A stretch of DNA of 64,000 nucleotides from Candidatus Leucobacter sulfamidivorax (lineage in GTDB: Bacteria > Actinomycetota > Actinomycetes > Actinomycetales > Microbacteriaceae). The notes beneath the pieces are model-generated. The model worked only from the letters and a program-made list of their open reading frames with translations, was not told where the DNA came from and made no database searches. Position numbers and translations under genes: made by a program. Positions 1 to 8,981 of the stretch are shown here, piece by piece. Location: positions 1-64,000 of the forward strand of contig QZLF01000006.1 of assembly GCA_016771945.1 (NCBI GenBank), given 5' to 3'. The first letter of the stretch is position 1. Each line of letters begins with the position of its first letter.

Positions 1-5
1 TACTC

Positions 6-110
6 ATCAGGGCCTCCGCTGCATGTCGGCATCTCCGAGCCGGTCTCGGGGATGATCCACGAATCTGCACCGTGAGGCCCTGATCTTGCAAGACCTATAT
101 CAGGCCCTCA
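6..110. repeat. Cluster of three 11-bp repeats forming an imperfect hairpin
   Basis: ATCAGGGCCTC at 6-16 is repeated as its exact reverse complement GAGGCCCTGAT at 74-84, and as ATCAGGCCCTC (10 of 11 bases) at 99-109. Positions 73-84 and 99-110 can pair over 11 of 12 bases around a loop that itself holds the perfect palindrome CTTGCAAG (85-92). The structure lies just past the stop codon of the minus-strand gene ending at 123, so it could end that transcript, but no T-run follows. It could also be the remnant of a mobile-element end. The rest of 1-122 holds no gene that I can see. Confidence 0.45.
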
Positions 111-122
111 CCCTCATAGGGT

Positions 123-779
123 CTAGGCGGTCCGGATCCCGCGCGATGGCCGGTCGCCCCGCGATGCGAACCCGGCGAAGCGGCTCGCGAGCCAGACGAG
201 GCTCCCCGCCAGGATCAGGGCTCCGAAGAGCGCGACCAGATGCAGGGCGATCGATCCCGCTCCGTGGGACGGAAGCAGGAAGCCGTAGGGAACCCAGCCG
301 TCGGTCGCTCCGCGGACGAGCACGACGGCGACCCAGAGGGCGGGGTAGGGGAGCACCAGCCAGAGTGTCCGCCAGGGCAGCCGCGGAGGGTCGCCGATGC
401 AGAGCCAATCGAGCGCGAGCGCTGCGGGAAGCAGCTCGTGGAGGAAGAAGCTCACCCACGGCGGCGCCGAACCCGTGCCGGGGACGAGCACCTTGTACAC
501 CAGCGCCACGATGAGCATGCACGTCACCGACGCGGCCCGGGCCGTCGCCAGCCACGGCGGGACGGTCCGGTCTCGAAGCCGCAGCAGGCCCGTGGCGATC
601 AGGATCAGAGCCGTGCAGAGACTCGTCAGATTCGTGAAGTATCCGAAGTAGTCGAAGGGGTTGAAGCCGTCCGCGGCGCCGCCCGCGACGTAGGCGTAGC
701 CGAGCGCGAACAGGGTGAGGATCCCCGCGGACGATCGGACGACGCCGACCGCCCGCGAGGATCCGGATCCTGCGCGCAC
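123..779 (-). CDS. Polytopic membrane protein, Pr6Pr / FAR-17a-like
   Basis: A protein of 218 residues with about six hydrophobic segments (near residues 18-35, 50-66, 80-100, 108-128, 138-156 and 178-200). Its pattern of aromatic and charged residues between helices (NPFDYFGYFTN early, FFLHELLPAALALDWL in the middle) is that of the Pr6Pr/FAR-17a/AIG1-like membrane family, whose bacterial role is unknown. I chose the GTG at 779 because AGGGG lies six bases upstream; there is no nearer ATG. It follows the monooxygenase gene by 41 bases on the same strand and may share its transcript. The family call is moderate and function is not inferred. Confidence 0.75.
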   Translation of the reverse strand: MRAGSGSSRAVGVVRSSAGILTLFALGYAYVAGGAADGFNPFDYFGYFTNLTSLCTALILIATGLLRLRDRTVPPWLATARAASVTCMLIVALVYKVLVPGTGSAPPWVSFFLHELLPAALALDWLCIGDPPRLPWRTLWLVLPYPALWVAVVLVRGATDGWVPYGFLLPSHGAGSIALHLVALFGALILAGSLVWLASRFAGFASRGDRPSRGIRTA

Positions 780-820
780 TGCAGACCCCTGTTCGGAGGA
801 CCCCGTTCGGAAGACCCCGC

Positions 821-2713
821 TCAGGCGGGGAGCATGTTCCCGGCGAAGAAGGCCGCGATCTCGTCGTGGGCGCTCACCGGGAAGATCCCAGCGACGTACT
901 GATCCGGCCGCACGACCACGATCGCGCCCTCGCGGCTGATCTCGCGCTCCGCGAAGATGTCGCGGCCGTGACCGGAGGAGAAGATCTGGTTGATGTCGAC
1001 CAGGCCGAAGGGCACCTTGACGGGCTTGAACGCGGCGGGCACGTCGTGGGGCTCGACCTCGGTGTAGTCCTGCTGGTAGACCACCTTCGTGTCGAAGATC
1101 GCGTCGTCGTCGCCGCCCTTCGGCGTGAAGCGCACCCAGGGGGAGGTCGCGTCGTTCCGCCACCACTCGGCGAACTCCGCCGTCGGGGTGCCGGCGAGCG
1201 CGGGCGCAGCGGCGTCGGCGAAGACGTAGACGCGCCAGCGGCCGTCGGCCTCGTGCAGGTGGCCCAGGTGGCGCCAGCGGTTGTCGGCGCGGCGGATCAC
1301 CTCGGCCGACTTGAAGCGCTTGCCGATGGGGAAGCCCTTCGCGAGCGCCTGGTGCTCGGTGCCGGTCGTGATCATCGACTCCGTGTACTCGGTCATGAAG
1401 CCGGCGGGGAACTCGAAGGTCGAGACGTAGTAGCGCTCGAGCTCCAGCGGATCCTCCCAGGAGTCGGCCGGGCGCGCCATCATCGTCGACCATTCCTTGT
1501 CGAAGTCGATGAGGTTCTGCGCGACGACCTTGCGCTCGTCGGAGTAGGTCGACAGCAGCGACTCGGGCGCGCGGCCCTCGAGCACGGCCGCGAGCTTCCA
1601 GCCGAGGTTGAAGCCGTCCTGGATCGACACGTTCATGCCCTGGCCGGCCTTCGCCGAGTGGGTGTGGCAGGCGTCTCCCATGATGAAGGCGCGCGGGGTG
1701 CGCTCGCCGCGCAGCTCGTCGGGCACGTCGTCGAAGCCGTCGGTGACGCGGTGCGCCACCTCGTAGACGCTGTGCCAGACGATCGAGCGCACGTCGATCG
1801 AGTACGGGGCGATGATCTCGTTCACCTTCGCGATCATGGCCTCGACCGGGGTCTGCCGCACGGCGCCGGCGTCGTTCTCGTCCACCTCGCCGAGGTCGAC
1901 GTACAGGCGCGACAGGTAGCCGCCCTCCCGGGGGATCAGCAGGATGCTGCCCGCGTCGTGCGACTGGATCGAGCACTTCACCTGGAAGTCGGGGAAGTCG
2001 GTGTTCACCATGACGTCGAGCACGCCCCAGGCGTGCATCGAGGCTCCGCCGTGGAGGTGGTGGCCGAGCGACGCGCGCACCTTGCTGCGGGCGCCGTCGC
2101 CGCCGACGAGGTACTTCGCACGCACGGTGCGCTCCTCGCCCGTGCGCGGGCCGGCCGAGTATCGCACGCGCGCGGACACCGGGTACTCGGCCTCGGGGTC
2201 GATCTCGAGGTCGAGGAACTCGACGCCGTAGTCGGGCACGATCCGGCCGGGGGCGCGCTCGGCGTCGCGCAGGAAGTAGTCGAGGATGCGCGCCTGGTTG
2301 ACGTAGATGTGCGGGAACTCGCTGATGCCGCTCGCGTCGTCGGGCTGCCGGGAGGTGCGGACGATGCGCGAGGGGTCCTCGGGGTCCGGCTTCCAGAAGC
2401 ACATCTCGACGTTGCGGTAGGCCTCGTCGACGACCTCGGTCGCGAAGCCGAAGGCCTGGAAGGTCTCCACCGAGCGCGCCTGGATGCCGTCGGCCTGGCC
2501 GACCTCGAGGCGGCCGGGCCGCACCTCGATCGCACGCGCGTTGATCGAGGGGAAGCGCGAGAGCTGCGCCGTGACGGCGACGGCGGCGGGGCCGGTGCCG
2601 ACGATGAGCACGTCCATCTCGTCGGGGAGCTCGGCGGGGCGATCGACGCCGTGGCCGGCGGCCGGCTTGATGCGCGGATCTCCGGACACGTAGCCGCGGT
2701 GGTGAATCTGCAT
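821..2713 (-). CDS. FAD-dependent aromatic monooxygenase (phenol / 3-hydroxybenzoate type)
   Basis: A flavoprotein hydroxylase of 630 residues. The FAD-binding motif VGTGPAAVAV lies near residue 38, the GGDGARSKVR (DG) motif near 200, and the MGDACHTHSAKAGQGMN ribityl/phosphate motif near 345. About 170 C-terminal residues resemble the thioredoxin-fold dimerisation domain of phenol 2-monooxygenases. Length and N-terminal wording are closest to 3-hydroxybenzoate 4-monooxygenase (MobA, about 640 residues), which uses NADPH and O2 to make protocatechuate; the substrate cannot be proved from sequence. It is transcribed away from an IclR-family gene, a usual layout for inducible aromatic catabolism. 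No ring-cleavage genes lie in the window, so downstream steps must be elsewhere. Confidence 0.85.
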   Translation of the reverse strand: MQIHHRGYVSGDPRIKPAAGHGVDRPAELPDEMDVLIVGTGPAAVAVTAQLSRFPSINARAIEVRPGRLEVGQADGIQARSVETFQAFGFATEVVDEAYRNVEMCFWKPDPEDPSRIVRTSRQPDDASGISEFPHIYVNQARILDYFLRDAERAPGRIVPDYGVEFLDLEIDPEAEYPVSARVRYSAGPRTGEERTVRAKYLVGGDGARSKVRASLGHHLHGGASMHAWGVLDVMVNTDFPDFQVKCSIQSHDAGSILLIPREGGYLSRLYVDLGEVDENDAGAVRQTPVEAMIAKVNEIIAPYSIDVRSIVWHSVYEVAHRVTDGFDDVPDELRGERTPRAFIMGDACHTHSAKAGQGMNVSIQDGFNLGWKLAAVLEGRAPESLLSTYSDERKVVAQNLIDFDKEWSTMMARPADSWEDPLELERYYVSTFEFPAGFMTEYTESMITTGTEHQALAKGFPIGKRFKSAEVIRRADNRWRHLGHLHEADGRWRVYVFADAAAPALAGTPTAEFAEWWRNDATSPWVRFTPKGGDDDAIFDTKVVYQQDYTEVEPHDVPAAFKPVKVPFGLVDINQIFSSGHGRDIFAEREISREGAIVVVRPDQYVAGIFPVSAHDEIAAFFAGNMLPA

Positions 2714-2779
2714 TTCGTGCTCCTCTTCGAGTGGCGAGTCGTGGCGGGTGTGGACTCCGCCCCGCTTCTGTCTCTATAC

Positions 2780-2809
2780 TTGCTACATGTGTTCAAATGT
2801 TGAGATAAT
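2780..2809 (+). promoter_or_regulatory. Putative promoter of the IclR regulator gene in the divergent control region
   Basis: TTGCTA (2780-2785) and GATAAT (2804-2809) are separated by 18 bases, a good sigma-70-type match about 50 bases before the ATG at 2860. On the opposite strand TATAGA (2778-2773) is a possible -10 for the monooxygenase. The segment between them, with TGTGTTCAAATGTTGA, is the likely place for an IclR-type operator controlling both genes. Confidence 0.5.
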
Positions 2810-2859
2810 GCTAAACGAAGCCATCGCCGGAAAGCAATAGTCGAGATGGGTGGAAGCGG

Positions 2860-3525
2860 ATGTCGGACGTCAAGATGAGCGTCGAGGGCGGGTCTCAGAC
2901 GCTCTCGCGGGGGCTCGTCGCCCTCGCCATGATCGGCGAATCGCGCTCGCCCCTCACGGTGGCCGACCTCGCGGAGGGGCTGGGGATCCACCGCTCCATG
3001 GCGAATCGGCTCGTGCGCACCTTCGAGCAGCACGGCTTCGCCGCGCGCACCTCGAGCGGCCACCTCGTGCTCGGCCCGCGCCTCGTCGCCCTCGCGCGCG
3101 GGGTCTCGCGAGACCTGCAGGCCACCGCCGCGCCCGAGCTCGCCGCCGTGGCCGACGAGCTCGACATGACCGCCTTCCTCGTCGTCTACGACGGCGAGGC
3201 CGCCGTCACCCTGAGCAACGCGGAGCCGCGGCTCGCGAGCACGACCGTCGCCCAGCGACCCGGCAGCCGGCACTCGATCGACAAGGGCGCGCCCGGCCGG
3301 GTGATCCGCTCCCAGCTGCATCCCGACCTCCATCCGCCGAGGCGCTTCGAGCACAGCCGCGACGAGGTGCTGCCCGGCGTCTCCTCGATCGCCGTGCCGC
3401 TCCGGCTGCCGCAGGGCGAGCCCGCGGCCATCGCCGTGCTGTACCTCCCGCGCCCGCTCGACCAGGAGCACGTGGCCGAGGTGCTCATCGCCGCCGCGAA
3501 GCGGATCGGCGCCGCGCTGCGTTGA
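2860..3525 (+). CDS. IclR-family transcriptional regulator
   Basis: A protein of 221 residues with an N-terminal winged helix-turn-helix (about 13-75, containing the LTVADLAEGLGIHRSMANRL recognition region) and a C-terminal effector domain (about 90-221) with a typical IclR ending (SSIAVPLRLPQGEPAAIAV). It is somewhat shorter than the usual 240-260 residues. It is divergent from the aromatic monooxygenase 146 bases away, which it probably regulates; whether it represses or activates cannot be seen. The ATG at 2860 has GGTGGAA five bases upstream; a second in-frame ATG at 2875 is possible. Confidence 0.88.
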   Translation: MSDVKMSVEGGSQTLSRGLVALAMIGESRSPLTVADLAEGLGIHRSMANRLVRTFEQHGFAARTSSGHLVLGPRLVALARGVSRDLQATAAPELAAVADELDMTAFLVVYDGEAAVTLSNAEPRLASTTVAQRPGSRHSIDKGAPGRVIRSQLHPDLHPPRRFEHSRDEVLPGVSSIAVPLRLPQGEPAAIAVLYLPRPLDQEHVAEVLIAAAKRIGAALR

Positions 3526-3593
3526 TCCGGCGGGTTGCCCCTCGATCGCGGGCAGGGGATCGCGTACCCTGAATACGAGGCAAGGGGGCAGCC

Positions 3594-4517
3594 ATGACGC
3601 AGACGGAGCAGACGACGCAGCGGATCGTGCCGAACATCTGGTGCACGCGCAACGCGGAGGAGGCCGGGGCCTTCTACACCTCGGTCTTCGAGAACGCCGA
3701 GTACCGGGTCGAGGGCCGCTACCCCGAGGAGGGGCTGCCCGACTTCCAGCGCGACTTCGCGGGGCTGCCGGTGACGGTCGCCCTCACGATCTCGGGCACG
3801 CGCTTCACCCTGATCAACGCCGGAGACGAGTTCCACCCGAACTCCTCGATCTCGTTCATGCTGAACTTCGATCCGCTGCTGTTCGACGGTTCCGAGGAGG
3901 CGGCGCGCGCGAGCCTCGATCGGCTGTGGGCCGCGCTCGGCGAGGGCGGTACGGCGCTCATGCCGCTCGGCGAGTACCCTTTCAGCCGCCGCTACGGCTG
4001 GATTCAGGACCGCTACGGGGTGAGCTGGCAGCTCATGCTCACCGACCCGGCCGGCGATCCGCGCCCCTTCATCATCCCGTCGCTCATGTTCGCGGGCCCC
4101 GTGCAGAACCGCGCCTCCGAGGCGATCGACTTCTACGTTTCGCTCTTCGAGGACGCGGCCGCCGGCAATCGCTTCCCCTACGGGGTCCAGACCGGCCCCG
4201 CATCGCCCGATGCGCTGATGTTCGGTGAGTTCCGCATCGGCGAGCAGTGGTTCTCGGTGATGGACTCGGGAGTGGAGCAGGACGTCACCTTCGGCTGCGG
4301 GGTCTCGCTCGAGGTGAGCTGCCCCGACCAGGCCGAGATCGACCGCCTGTGGGCCGCGCTCTCGACCGTGCCCGAGGCCGAGGCCTGCGGCTGGTGCGCG
4401 GATCGCTTCGGCGTGAGCTGGCAGATCGTGCCCGAGAACATCGGGGAGCTCATGGAGCGGCCCGGCGCCTATCAGAAGCTGATGGGGATGAAGAAGCTGA
4501 TCGTCGCCGACTTCTGA
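3594..4517 (+). CDS. VOC-family protein with two PhnB-like domains
   Basis: A protein of 307 residues made of two glyoxalase/bleomycin-resistance (VOC) PhnB-like modules, about 10-140 and 160-300. Each ends with the same kind of signature (RYGWIQDRYGVSWQLML and ACGWCADRFGVSWQIVP), showing an internal duplication. PhnB-like proteins are small beta-barrel metal or ligand binders and most have no proven reaction. AGGGGG lies close upstream of the ATG. It is a single-gene unit between the IclR gene and guaB1. The family is clear; the ligand is unknown. Confidence 0.88.
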   Translation: MTQTEQTTQRIVPNIWCTRNAEEAGAFYTSVFENAEYRVEGRYPEEGLPDFQRDFAGLPVTVALTISGTRFTLINAGDEFHPNSSISFMLNFDPLLFDGSEEAARASLDRLWAALGEGGTALMPLGEYPFSRRYGWIQDRYGVSWQLMLTDPAGDPRPFIIPSLMFAGPVQNRASEAIDFYVSLFEDAAAGNRFPYGVQTGPASPDALMFGEFRIGEQWFSVMDSGVEQDVTFGCGVSLEVSCPDQAEIDRLWAALSTVPEAEACGWCADRFGVSWQIVPENIGELMERPGAYQKLMGMKKLIVADF

Positions 4518-4577
4518 GGGGTCCGGAGGCCGCGGGTGCATGGGCGACGCCCAGCGGGGCCGGGATAGCGTAGAGGC

Positions 4578-6068
4578 ATGCAGTTCATCGGCGCCCAGCC
4601 CCAGGTCGATCTGACCTACTCCGACGTCTTCCTCGTGCCCCGCCGCTCGGGGGTGACGAGCCGACTGCAGGTCGATCTTGCCCCGGGCGACGGCACGCCG
4701 GCGACGCTGCCGCTCGTCGCCGCGAACATGAACGCCGTCACGGGCCCGCGCCTCGTGGCGACGCTCGCGCGACGCGGCGGCCTGGCCGTGCTGCCCCAGG
4801 ACATGTCGCTGCAGCACACGCTCCACGCCGTGCGCTGGATCAAGCAGCAGCCCGTCGCGTGCGACACCCCGTTCGCGCTGCCGCCCGAGGCGACGGCTGC
4901 CGATGCGCTGCGCCGGCTGCCCCCGGTTCCCGGCTACGGGGTCGTGGTGGTCGAGGGAGGCGGATCCGCTCCCGGCGACGAGACGGCCCTCCGGCTGGAG
5001 CGGGTGCTCGGCCTGCTGCCGGCCGCCCGCCTCGCGAGCGCCCCGCCCGATGCGCGCCTCGGCGATCTCATCCACTCCGAGCCCCGCATCGTCGAGCTCG
5101 CCGAGCTCGGCGAGGGTCGCGCGTCTTTCGATGCCGTGCACGCGATCGAGGCGCAGGAGCCGGGCGACGAGCTGATGGGGGTCGTCGACGGCGACCGCTT
5201 CGTCGGCACCGTCACCTGGCGCAGCGCCCTGCGAAACGCCCTCTACCGCCCCGCCCTCGATGCGCAGGGACGCCTCGCGGTCGCGGTGGCCGTCGGCATC
5301 AACGGCGACGTCGCGGGCAAGGCGAGAGCGCTCGCCGAGGCCGGCGTCGACGTGCTCGTCGTCGACACGGCGCACGGGCATCAGGAGGGCATGATCCGCG
5401 CGCTCGAGACCGTGTCCGCTCTCGACCTGGGGCTCCCCATCGTCGCGGGCAACGTGGTCACGGCCGACGGCGTGCGCGACCTCGTGAGCGCAGGTGCGAC
5501 GATCCTGAAGGTCGGCGTCGGCCCGGGCGCCATGTGCACGACCCGCATGATGACGGCCGTCGGCCGCCCGCAGTTCTCGGCCGTGCTCGAGACCGCGCAG
5601 GCGGCGCGGGAGCTCGGCGCCCACGTCTGGGCCGACGGCGGAGTGCGCTACCCGCGCGACGTCGCGCTCGCGCTCGCCGCCGGTGCGGCCTCGGTGATGA
5701 TCGGCTCGTGGTTCGCGGGCACGATCGAGGCGCCCGGCGAGCTGCAGGTCGACGACCAGGGGCGCCACTACAAGGTCTCGTGGGGCATGGCGTCGGCGAA
5801 GGCGGTGCAGGAGCGCTTCGCGGGCCTCGACGCCTACGAGCAGGCGCGCAAGGCGCTCTTCGCCGAGGGCATCTCGGACTCCAAGATCTACCTCGATCCG
5901 CAGCGCCCGGGCGTCGAGGACCTGGTCGACATGATCACCTCGGGCGTGCGATCCTCGTTCACCTACGCGGGGGCGGCGACGCTGTCGGAGTTCCACGTGC
6001 GGGCGCACGTCGGCCTGCAGTCGGCCGCCGGCTACGAGGAGGGCAAGGCGCTCCCCGTCTCGTGGTGA
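4578..6068 (+). CDS. guaB1: GuaB1-family IMP dehydrogenase-like protein, probably GMP reductase
   Basis: A protein of 496 residues with an IMPDH/GMPR (beta/alpha)8 barrel interrupted by a CBS-pair region (about 95-215). The active-site loop reads [11 protein letters not shown] with the catalytic Cys at residue 320. The opening ([16 protein letters not shown]) and the overall plan are those of actinobacterial GuaB1, distinct from the essential IMPDH GuaB2. The mycobacterial GuaB1 has been characterised as a CBS-containing GMP reductase, so conversion of GMP to IMP in purine salvage is the better prediction than guanine synthesis. TAGCGT (4566-4571) lies six bases before the ATG, suggesting a leaderless mRNA. 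Confidence 0.9.
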   Translation: MQFIGAQPQVDLTYSDVFLVPRRSGVTSRLQVDLAPGDGTPATLPLVAANMNAVTGPRLVATLARRGGLAVLPQDMSLQHTLHAVRWIKQQPVACDTPFALPPEATAADALRRLPPVPGYGVVVVEGGGSAPGDETALRLERVLGLLPAARLASAPPDARLGDLIHSEPRIVELAELGEGRASFDAVHAIEAQEPGDELMGVVDGDRFVGTVTWRSALRNALYRPALDAQGRLAVAVAVGINGDVAGKARALAEAGVDVLVVDTAHGHQEGMIRALETVSALDLGLPIVAGNVVTADGVRDLVSAGATILKVGVGPGAMCTTRMMTAVGRPQFSAVLETAQAARELGAHVWADGGVRYPRDVALALAAGAASVMIGSWFAGTIEAPGELQVDDQGRHYKVSWGMASAKAVQERFAGLDAYEQARKALFAEGISDSKIYLDPQRPGVEDLVDMITSGVRSSFTYAGAATLSEFHVRAHVGLQSAAGYEEGKALPVSW

Positions 6069-6125
6069 TTCGGCAGCGCCCCGCCCTGAGAGAATGGAAA
6101 GGCCCAGCGTGAAGAAGGAGCATCG

Positions 6126-7556
6126 GTGAAGTACATCTCGACCCGCGGCGGCATGGATCCCGCACCGTTCAGCGAGACCCTGCTCGAGGGGCTCGCCCCC
6201 GACGGCGGGCTCACGATCCCGGAGCGGCTGCCCGATGTGAGCGCCGAGATCCTCGAGGGCTGGCGGGGGCTCGACTACGCCGGTCTCGCGACCGAGGTCA
6301 TCGGCCTCTTCGCGACCGACATCCCGCGCGACGAGCTCGCGCGCATGTGCCGCGACGCCTACGGGCCCGAGAACTTCCCGACCGCGGGGGTCGTGCCGCT
6401 CACCCCGATCGACGGCGGCGTCACCCTCGTCGGGCTCTCCGAGGGCCCCACGCTCGCCTTCAAGGACATGGCGATGCAGTTCCTCGGCCAAGCGCTCGAG
6501 TACGCGCTCGCCCGCAGCGGTCGCGTGCTCAACGTCCTCGGCGCGACCTCGGGCGACACCGGATCCGCCGCCGAGTACGCCCTGCGCGGCAAGGAGGGCG
6601 TGGCCGTGTTCATGCTGTCGCCGCAGGGCCGCATGAGCGCCTTCCAGCGCGCGCAGATGTACTCGCTCACCGAGGACAACATCCACAACATCGCCGTCGC
6701 GGGCGTCTTCGACGACTGCCAGAACCTCGTGAAGGCGCTCTCCGGCGACCTCGCCTTCAAGCGCGCGCACAGCCTCGGCACCGTGAACTCGATCAACCTG
6801 GGCCGCATCGTCGCGCAGGTCGTCTACTACTTCTGGGCCTGGCTGCGCGCGACCGACGCGCTGCCGGTTGCGGATCGCGGCGACTTCGAGGTCTCGGTCA
6901 CGGTGCCCTCGGGCAACTTCGGCAACATCCTCTCGGGGCACTTCGCGAAGAGCATGGGCGTGCCGATCCGCCGCCTCGTGCTCGCCGCGAACGAGAACAA
7001 CGTGCTCGACGACTTCTTCCGCACCGGCGCCTACCGGCCGCGCAGCGCGGCCGACACCCACGCGACCTCGAGCCCCTCGATGGACATCTCGAAGGCGTCG
7101 AACCTCGAGCGCTTCGTCTACGATCTCGTGGGCCGCGACCCCGAGCGCCTCGCCGCGCTCTGGCGCGAGCTCGACGGCCCGGGCTTCTTCGACCTCTCCG
7201 CCGAGCTTCCCCGCTTCGCCGAGGAGTTCGGCTTCGCGAGCGGCACGAGCACCCACGCGGATCGCGTCGCGACCATTCGCGCGGTGCACGCGGCGACGGG
7301 GATCGTGGTGGATCCGCACACGGCCGACGGCGTGAAGGTCGCCCGCGAGCACGTCGAGCCGGGCGTCCCGATGCTCGTGCTCGAGACGGCCAAGCCCGCG
7401 AAGTTCCCCGAGATCGTGCGAGAGGCCATCGGGGAGGACCCGGGCATGCCCGAGCATCTCGCCGAGCTGCTCGGGCTGCCGCAGCACGTCACCGAGATGG
7501 CGGACGACGCGGCCGAACTGCGCGACTTCATCGCCGCCCGCGCGGTGACCCCCTAG
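6126..7556 (+). CDS. thrC: Threonine synthase
   Basis: A protein of 476 residues, full length for the longer threonine synthase class. It converts O-phosphohomoserine to threonine with PLP. The N terminus MKYISTRGGMDPAPFSETLL is diagnostic. The PLP lysine is K113 in LAFKDMAMQF, and the phosphate-binding motif GATSGDTGSAAEYA follows near residue 140. The start is a GTG at 6126 with AAGGAG six bases upstream. It lies 57 bases after guaB1, so it may be partly co-transcribed, but has its own ribosome site. Confidence 0.96.
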   Translation: MKYISTRGGMDPAPFSETLLEGLAPDGGLTIPERLPDVSAEILEGWRGLDYAGLATEVIGLFATDIPRDELARMCRDAYGPENFPTAGVVPLTPIDGGVTLVGLSEGPTLAFKDMAMQFLGQALEYALARSGRVLNVLGATSGDTGSAAEYALRGKEGVAVFMLSPQGRMSAFQRAQMYSLTEDNIHNIAVAGVFDDCQNLVKALSGDLAFKRAHSLGTVNSINLGRIVAQVVYYFWAWLRATDALPVADRGDFEVSVTVPSGNFGNILSGHFAKSMGVPIRRLVLAANENNVLDDFFRTGAYRPRSAADTHATSSPSMDISKASNLERFVYDLVGRDPERLAALWRELDGPGFFDLSAELPRFAEEFGFASGTSTHADRVATIRAVHAATGIVVDPHTADGVKVAREHVEPGVPMLVLETAKPAKFPEIVREAIGEDPGMPEHLAELLGLPQHVTEMADDAAELRDFIAARAVTP

Positions 7557-7620
7557 CGCGTCACCGGCGGGTTCGGCGACCCCCTGGCGGGATCCCGGCC
7601 GCATGGGGTAGAACGGACTT

Positions 7621-7642
7621 CTCCGCCCGGGATAGGGCGGAG
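7621..7642 (+). terminator. Hairpin after thrC
   Basis: CTCCGCCC (7621-7628) and GGGCGGAG (7635-7642) form a perfect 8-bp stem with a six-base loop, 64 bases after the thrC stop. It is not followed by a T-run, which is common for terminators in GC-rich actinobacteria, so this call is tentative. Confidence 0.4.
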
Positions 7643-7695
7643 TCGAGCAGAGCCCGGGCACGGTTTCGAGCAGGGCTCCGAACACAGTCGAGCAG
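7643..7695 (+). repeat. Three evenly spaced TCGAGCAG repeats before the AI-2E permease gene
   Basis: TCGAGCAG occurs at 7643-7650, 7666-7673 and 7688-7695, with starts 23 and 22 bases apart (about two helical turns). The last copy ends 12 bases before the ATG at 7708. The phasing is what an array of binding sites on one face of the helix would look like, but no regulator is known. Confidence 0.35.
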
Positions 7696-7707
7696 AGGGA
7701 GGGCACC

Positions 7708-8910
7708 ATGCGGTTCGGCAGGGGTGCGCGCCGGGGGAGCACGCCCGTCGCGGGGAGCGAGGCCGTGGGCGCCGGATCGCCGCGGGACGGGGCCGACCGG
7801 GCGTCCGACGCGTCCGAGGCTGGCGGGCGCGGCGCCGGCCGTCTCTGGGCGGACGGCTTCGGCCGGATCGCGACCCGCTCGCTGCAGGTGATCATCGTGG
7901 TCGTACTGACCGCCGGGGTGATCTGGGGGCTGCGCACGCTCAGCACGGTGTTCATCCCGATCGTGCTCGCGCTCATCTTCGCCAGCACCTTCTGGCCCGT
8001 CACGAAGTGGCTGCGGGTCCGACGGGTGCCGGGCGCCCTCGCCGCCGTGATCGAGCTGCTCGGCATCCTCGTGATCCTCGGCCTCGTCGGCTGGCTCATC
8101 GTCTGGGCCGTGCGCGACCAGTGGGACGAGCTCTCGGTGAAGGCCCGCGACGGCTTCGCCGAGCTGCTCGCCTGGGTGCAGACGCTGCCGTTCGCGCCCG
8201 ACGCGGAGCAGCTCGAGGAGTGGCGGCAGACCGTCATCGACTTCGTGACGACCTCGGAGTTCGGCTCGGGGGCGCTCGCCGGCGTGGGCGCCGTCGCCAC
8301 CTTCGTCACCGGCCTGGTGCTGATGGTCGTCGTGCTGTTCTTCTTCCTCAAGGACGGCCCCGCCATCTGGCGCTTCCTGCTGCGGCCCTTCGAGGGCGAG
8401 GGGCGGGCGCGCGCCGAGCGCATCGGCGCCAAGACCGTCGACACGCTCGGCTCCTACGTGCGCGGCACCGCGAGCGTCGCGCTCGTCGACGCGATCGGCA
8501 TCGGCATCGGCCTGCTGATCCTGCAGGTTCCGCTCGCGCTGCCGCTCGCGGTCCTGGTGTTCGTGCTGTCGTTCATCCCCCTCGTCGGCGCGACGGTCGC
8601 CGGCATCCTCGGCGCCCTCGTCGCGCTGGTCGCGAACGGACCCCTCAGCGCGGTGCTCGTGGTCGGCGTCGTGGTGCTCGTGAACCAGCTCGAGGGCAAC
8701 TTCCTGCAGCCCGTCCTGATGGGCAAGGCGCTGAAGCTGCACGCCCTCGTGATCCTGCTCGCCCTGACGGCCGGCACCGTGCTGGCCGGCATCCTCGGCG
8801 CCGTGCTCGCCGTGCCGATCGCCGCGGTGATCTGGGGTATCGTCCAGGTGTGGGACGGGCCGAACCTCCCCGCCAAGTGGTTCAGACCCCGGGCCGACGA
8901 GGCGCAGTAG
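7708..8910 (+). CDS. AI-2E family transporter (PerM/YhhT-like permease)
   Basis: A protein of 400 residues. After a soluble, glycine- and arginine-rich N terminus (1-55) come helices near 60-100 and 110-135, a soluble loop (136-190), then helices near 195-215, 265-300, 305-345 and 350-385. Motifs such as VLFFFLKDGP and VNQLEGNFLQPVLMGKALKLH are hallmarks of the AI-2E/PerM family. The family name comes from E. coli TqsA; most members export unknown solutes, so autoinducer transport is not implied. GAGGGAGGG provides the ribosome site. It is preceded by the triple TCGAGCAG repeat. Confidence 0.9.
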   Translation: MRFGRGARRGSTPVAGSEAVGAGSPRDGADRASDASEAGGRGAGRLWADGFGRIATRSLQVIIVVVLTAGVIWGLRTLSTVFIPIVLALIFASTFWPVTKWLRVRRVPGALAAVIELLGILVILGLVGWLIVWAVRDQWDELSVKARDGFAELLAWVQTLPFAPDAEQLEEWRQTVIDFVTTSEFGSGALAGVGAVATFVTGLVLMVVVLFFFLKDGPAIWRFLLRPFEGEGRARAERIGAKTVDTLGSYVRGTASVALVDAIGIGIGLLILQVPLALPLAVLVFVLSFIPLVGATVAGILGALVALVANGPLSAVLVVGVVVLVNQLEGNFLQPVLMGKALKLHALVILLALTAGTVLAGILGAVLAVPIAAVIWGIVQVWDGPNLPAKWFRPRADEAQ

Positions 8911-8981
8911 CCGCCGCGGATCGCCGCGGTCACCGCAGGACGCCATAGATGGCCGTAGATCGCCGTAGGAGAAGGAGACCC

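Noticed and set aside
866..2803. A 645-codon open frame opposite the aromatic monooxygenase
   Set aside because: It mirrors the monooxygenase codons and shows no domain. The Val/Asp/His-rich composition is an antisense artefact.
3186..8444. A 1752-codon open frame on the minus strand
   Set aside because: It is antisense to five well-recognised genes (IclR, VOC, guaB1, thrC, AI-2E permease). Its Arg/Gly/His-rich, repetitive composition is typical of open shadow frames in GC-rich DNA.
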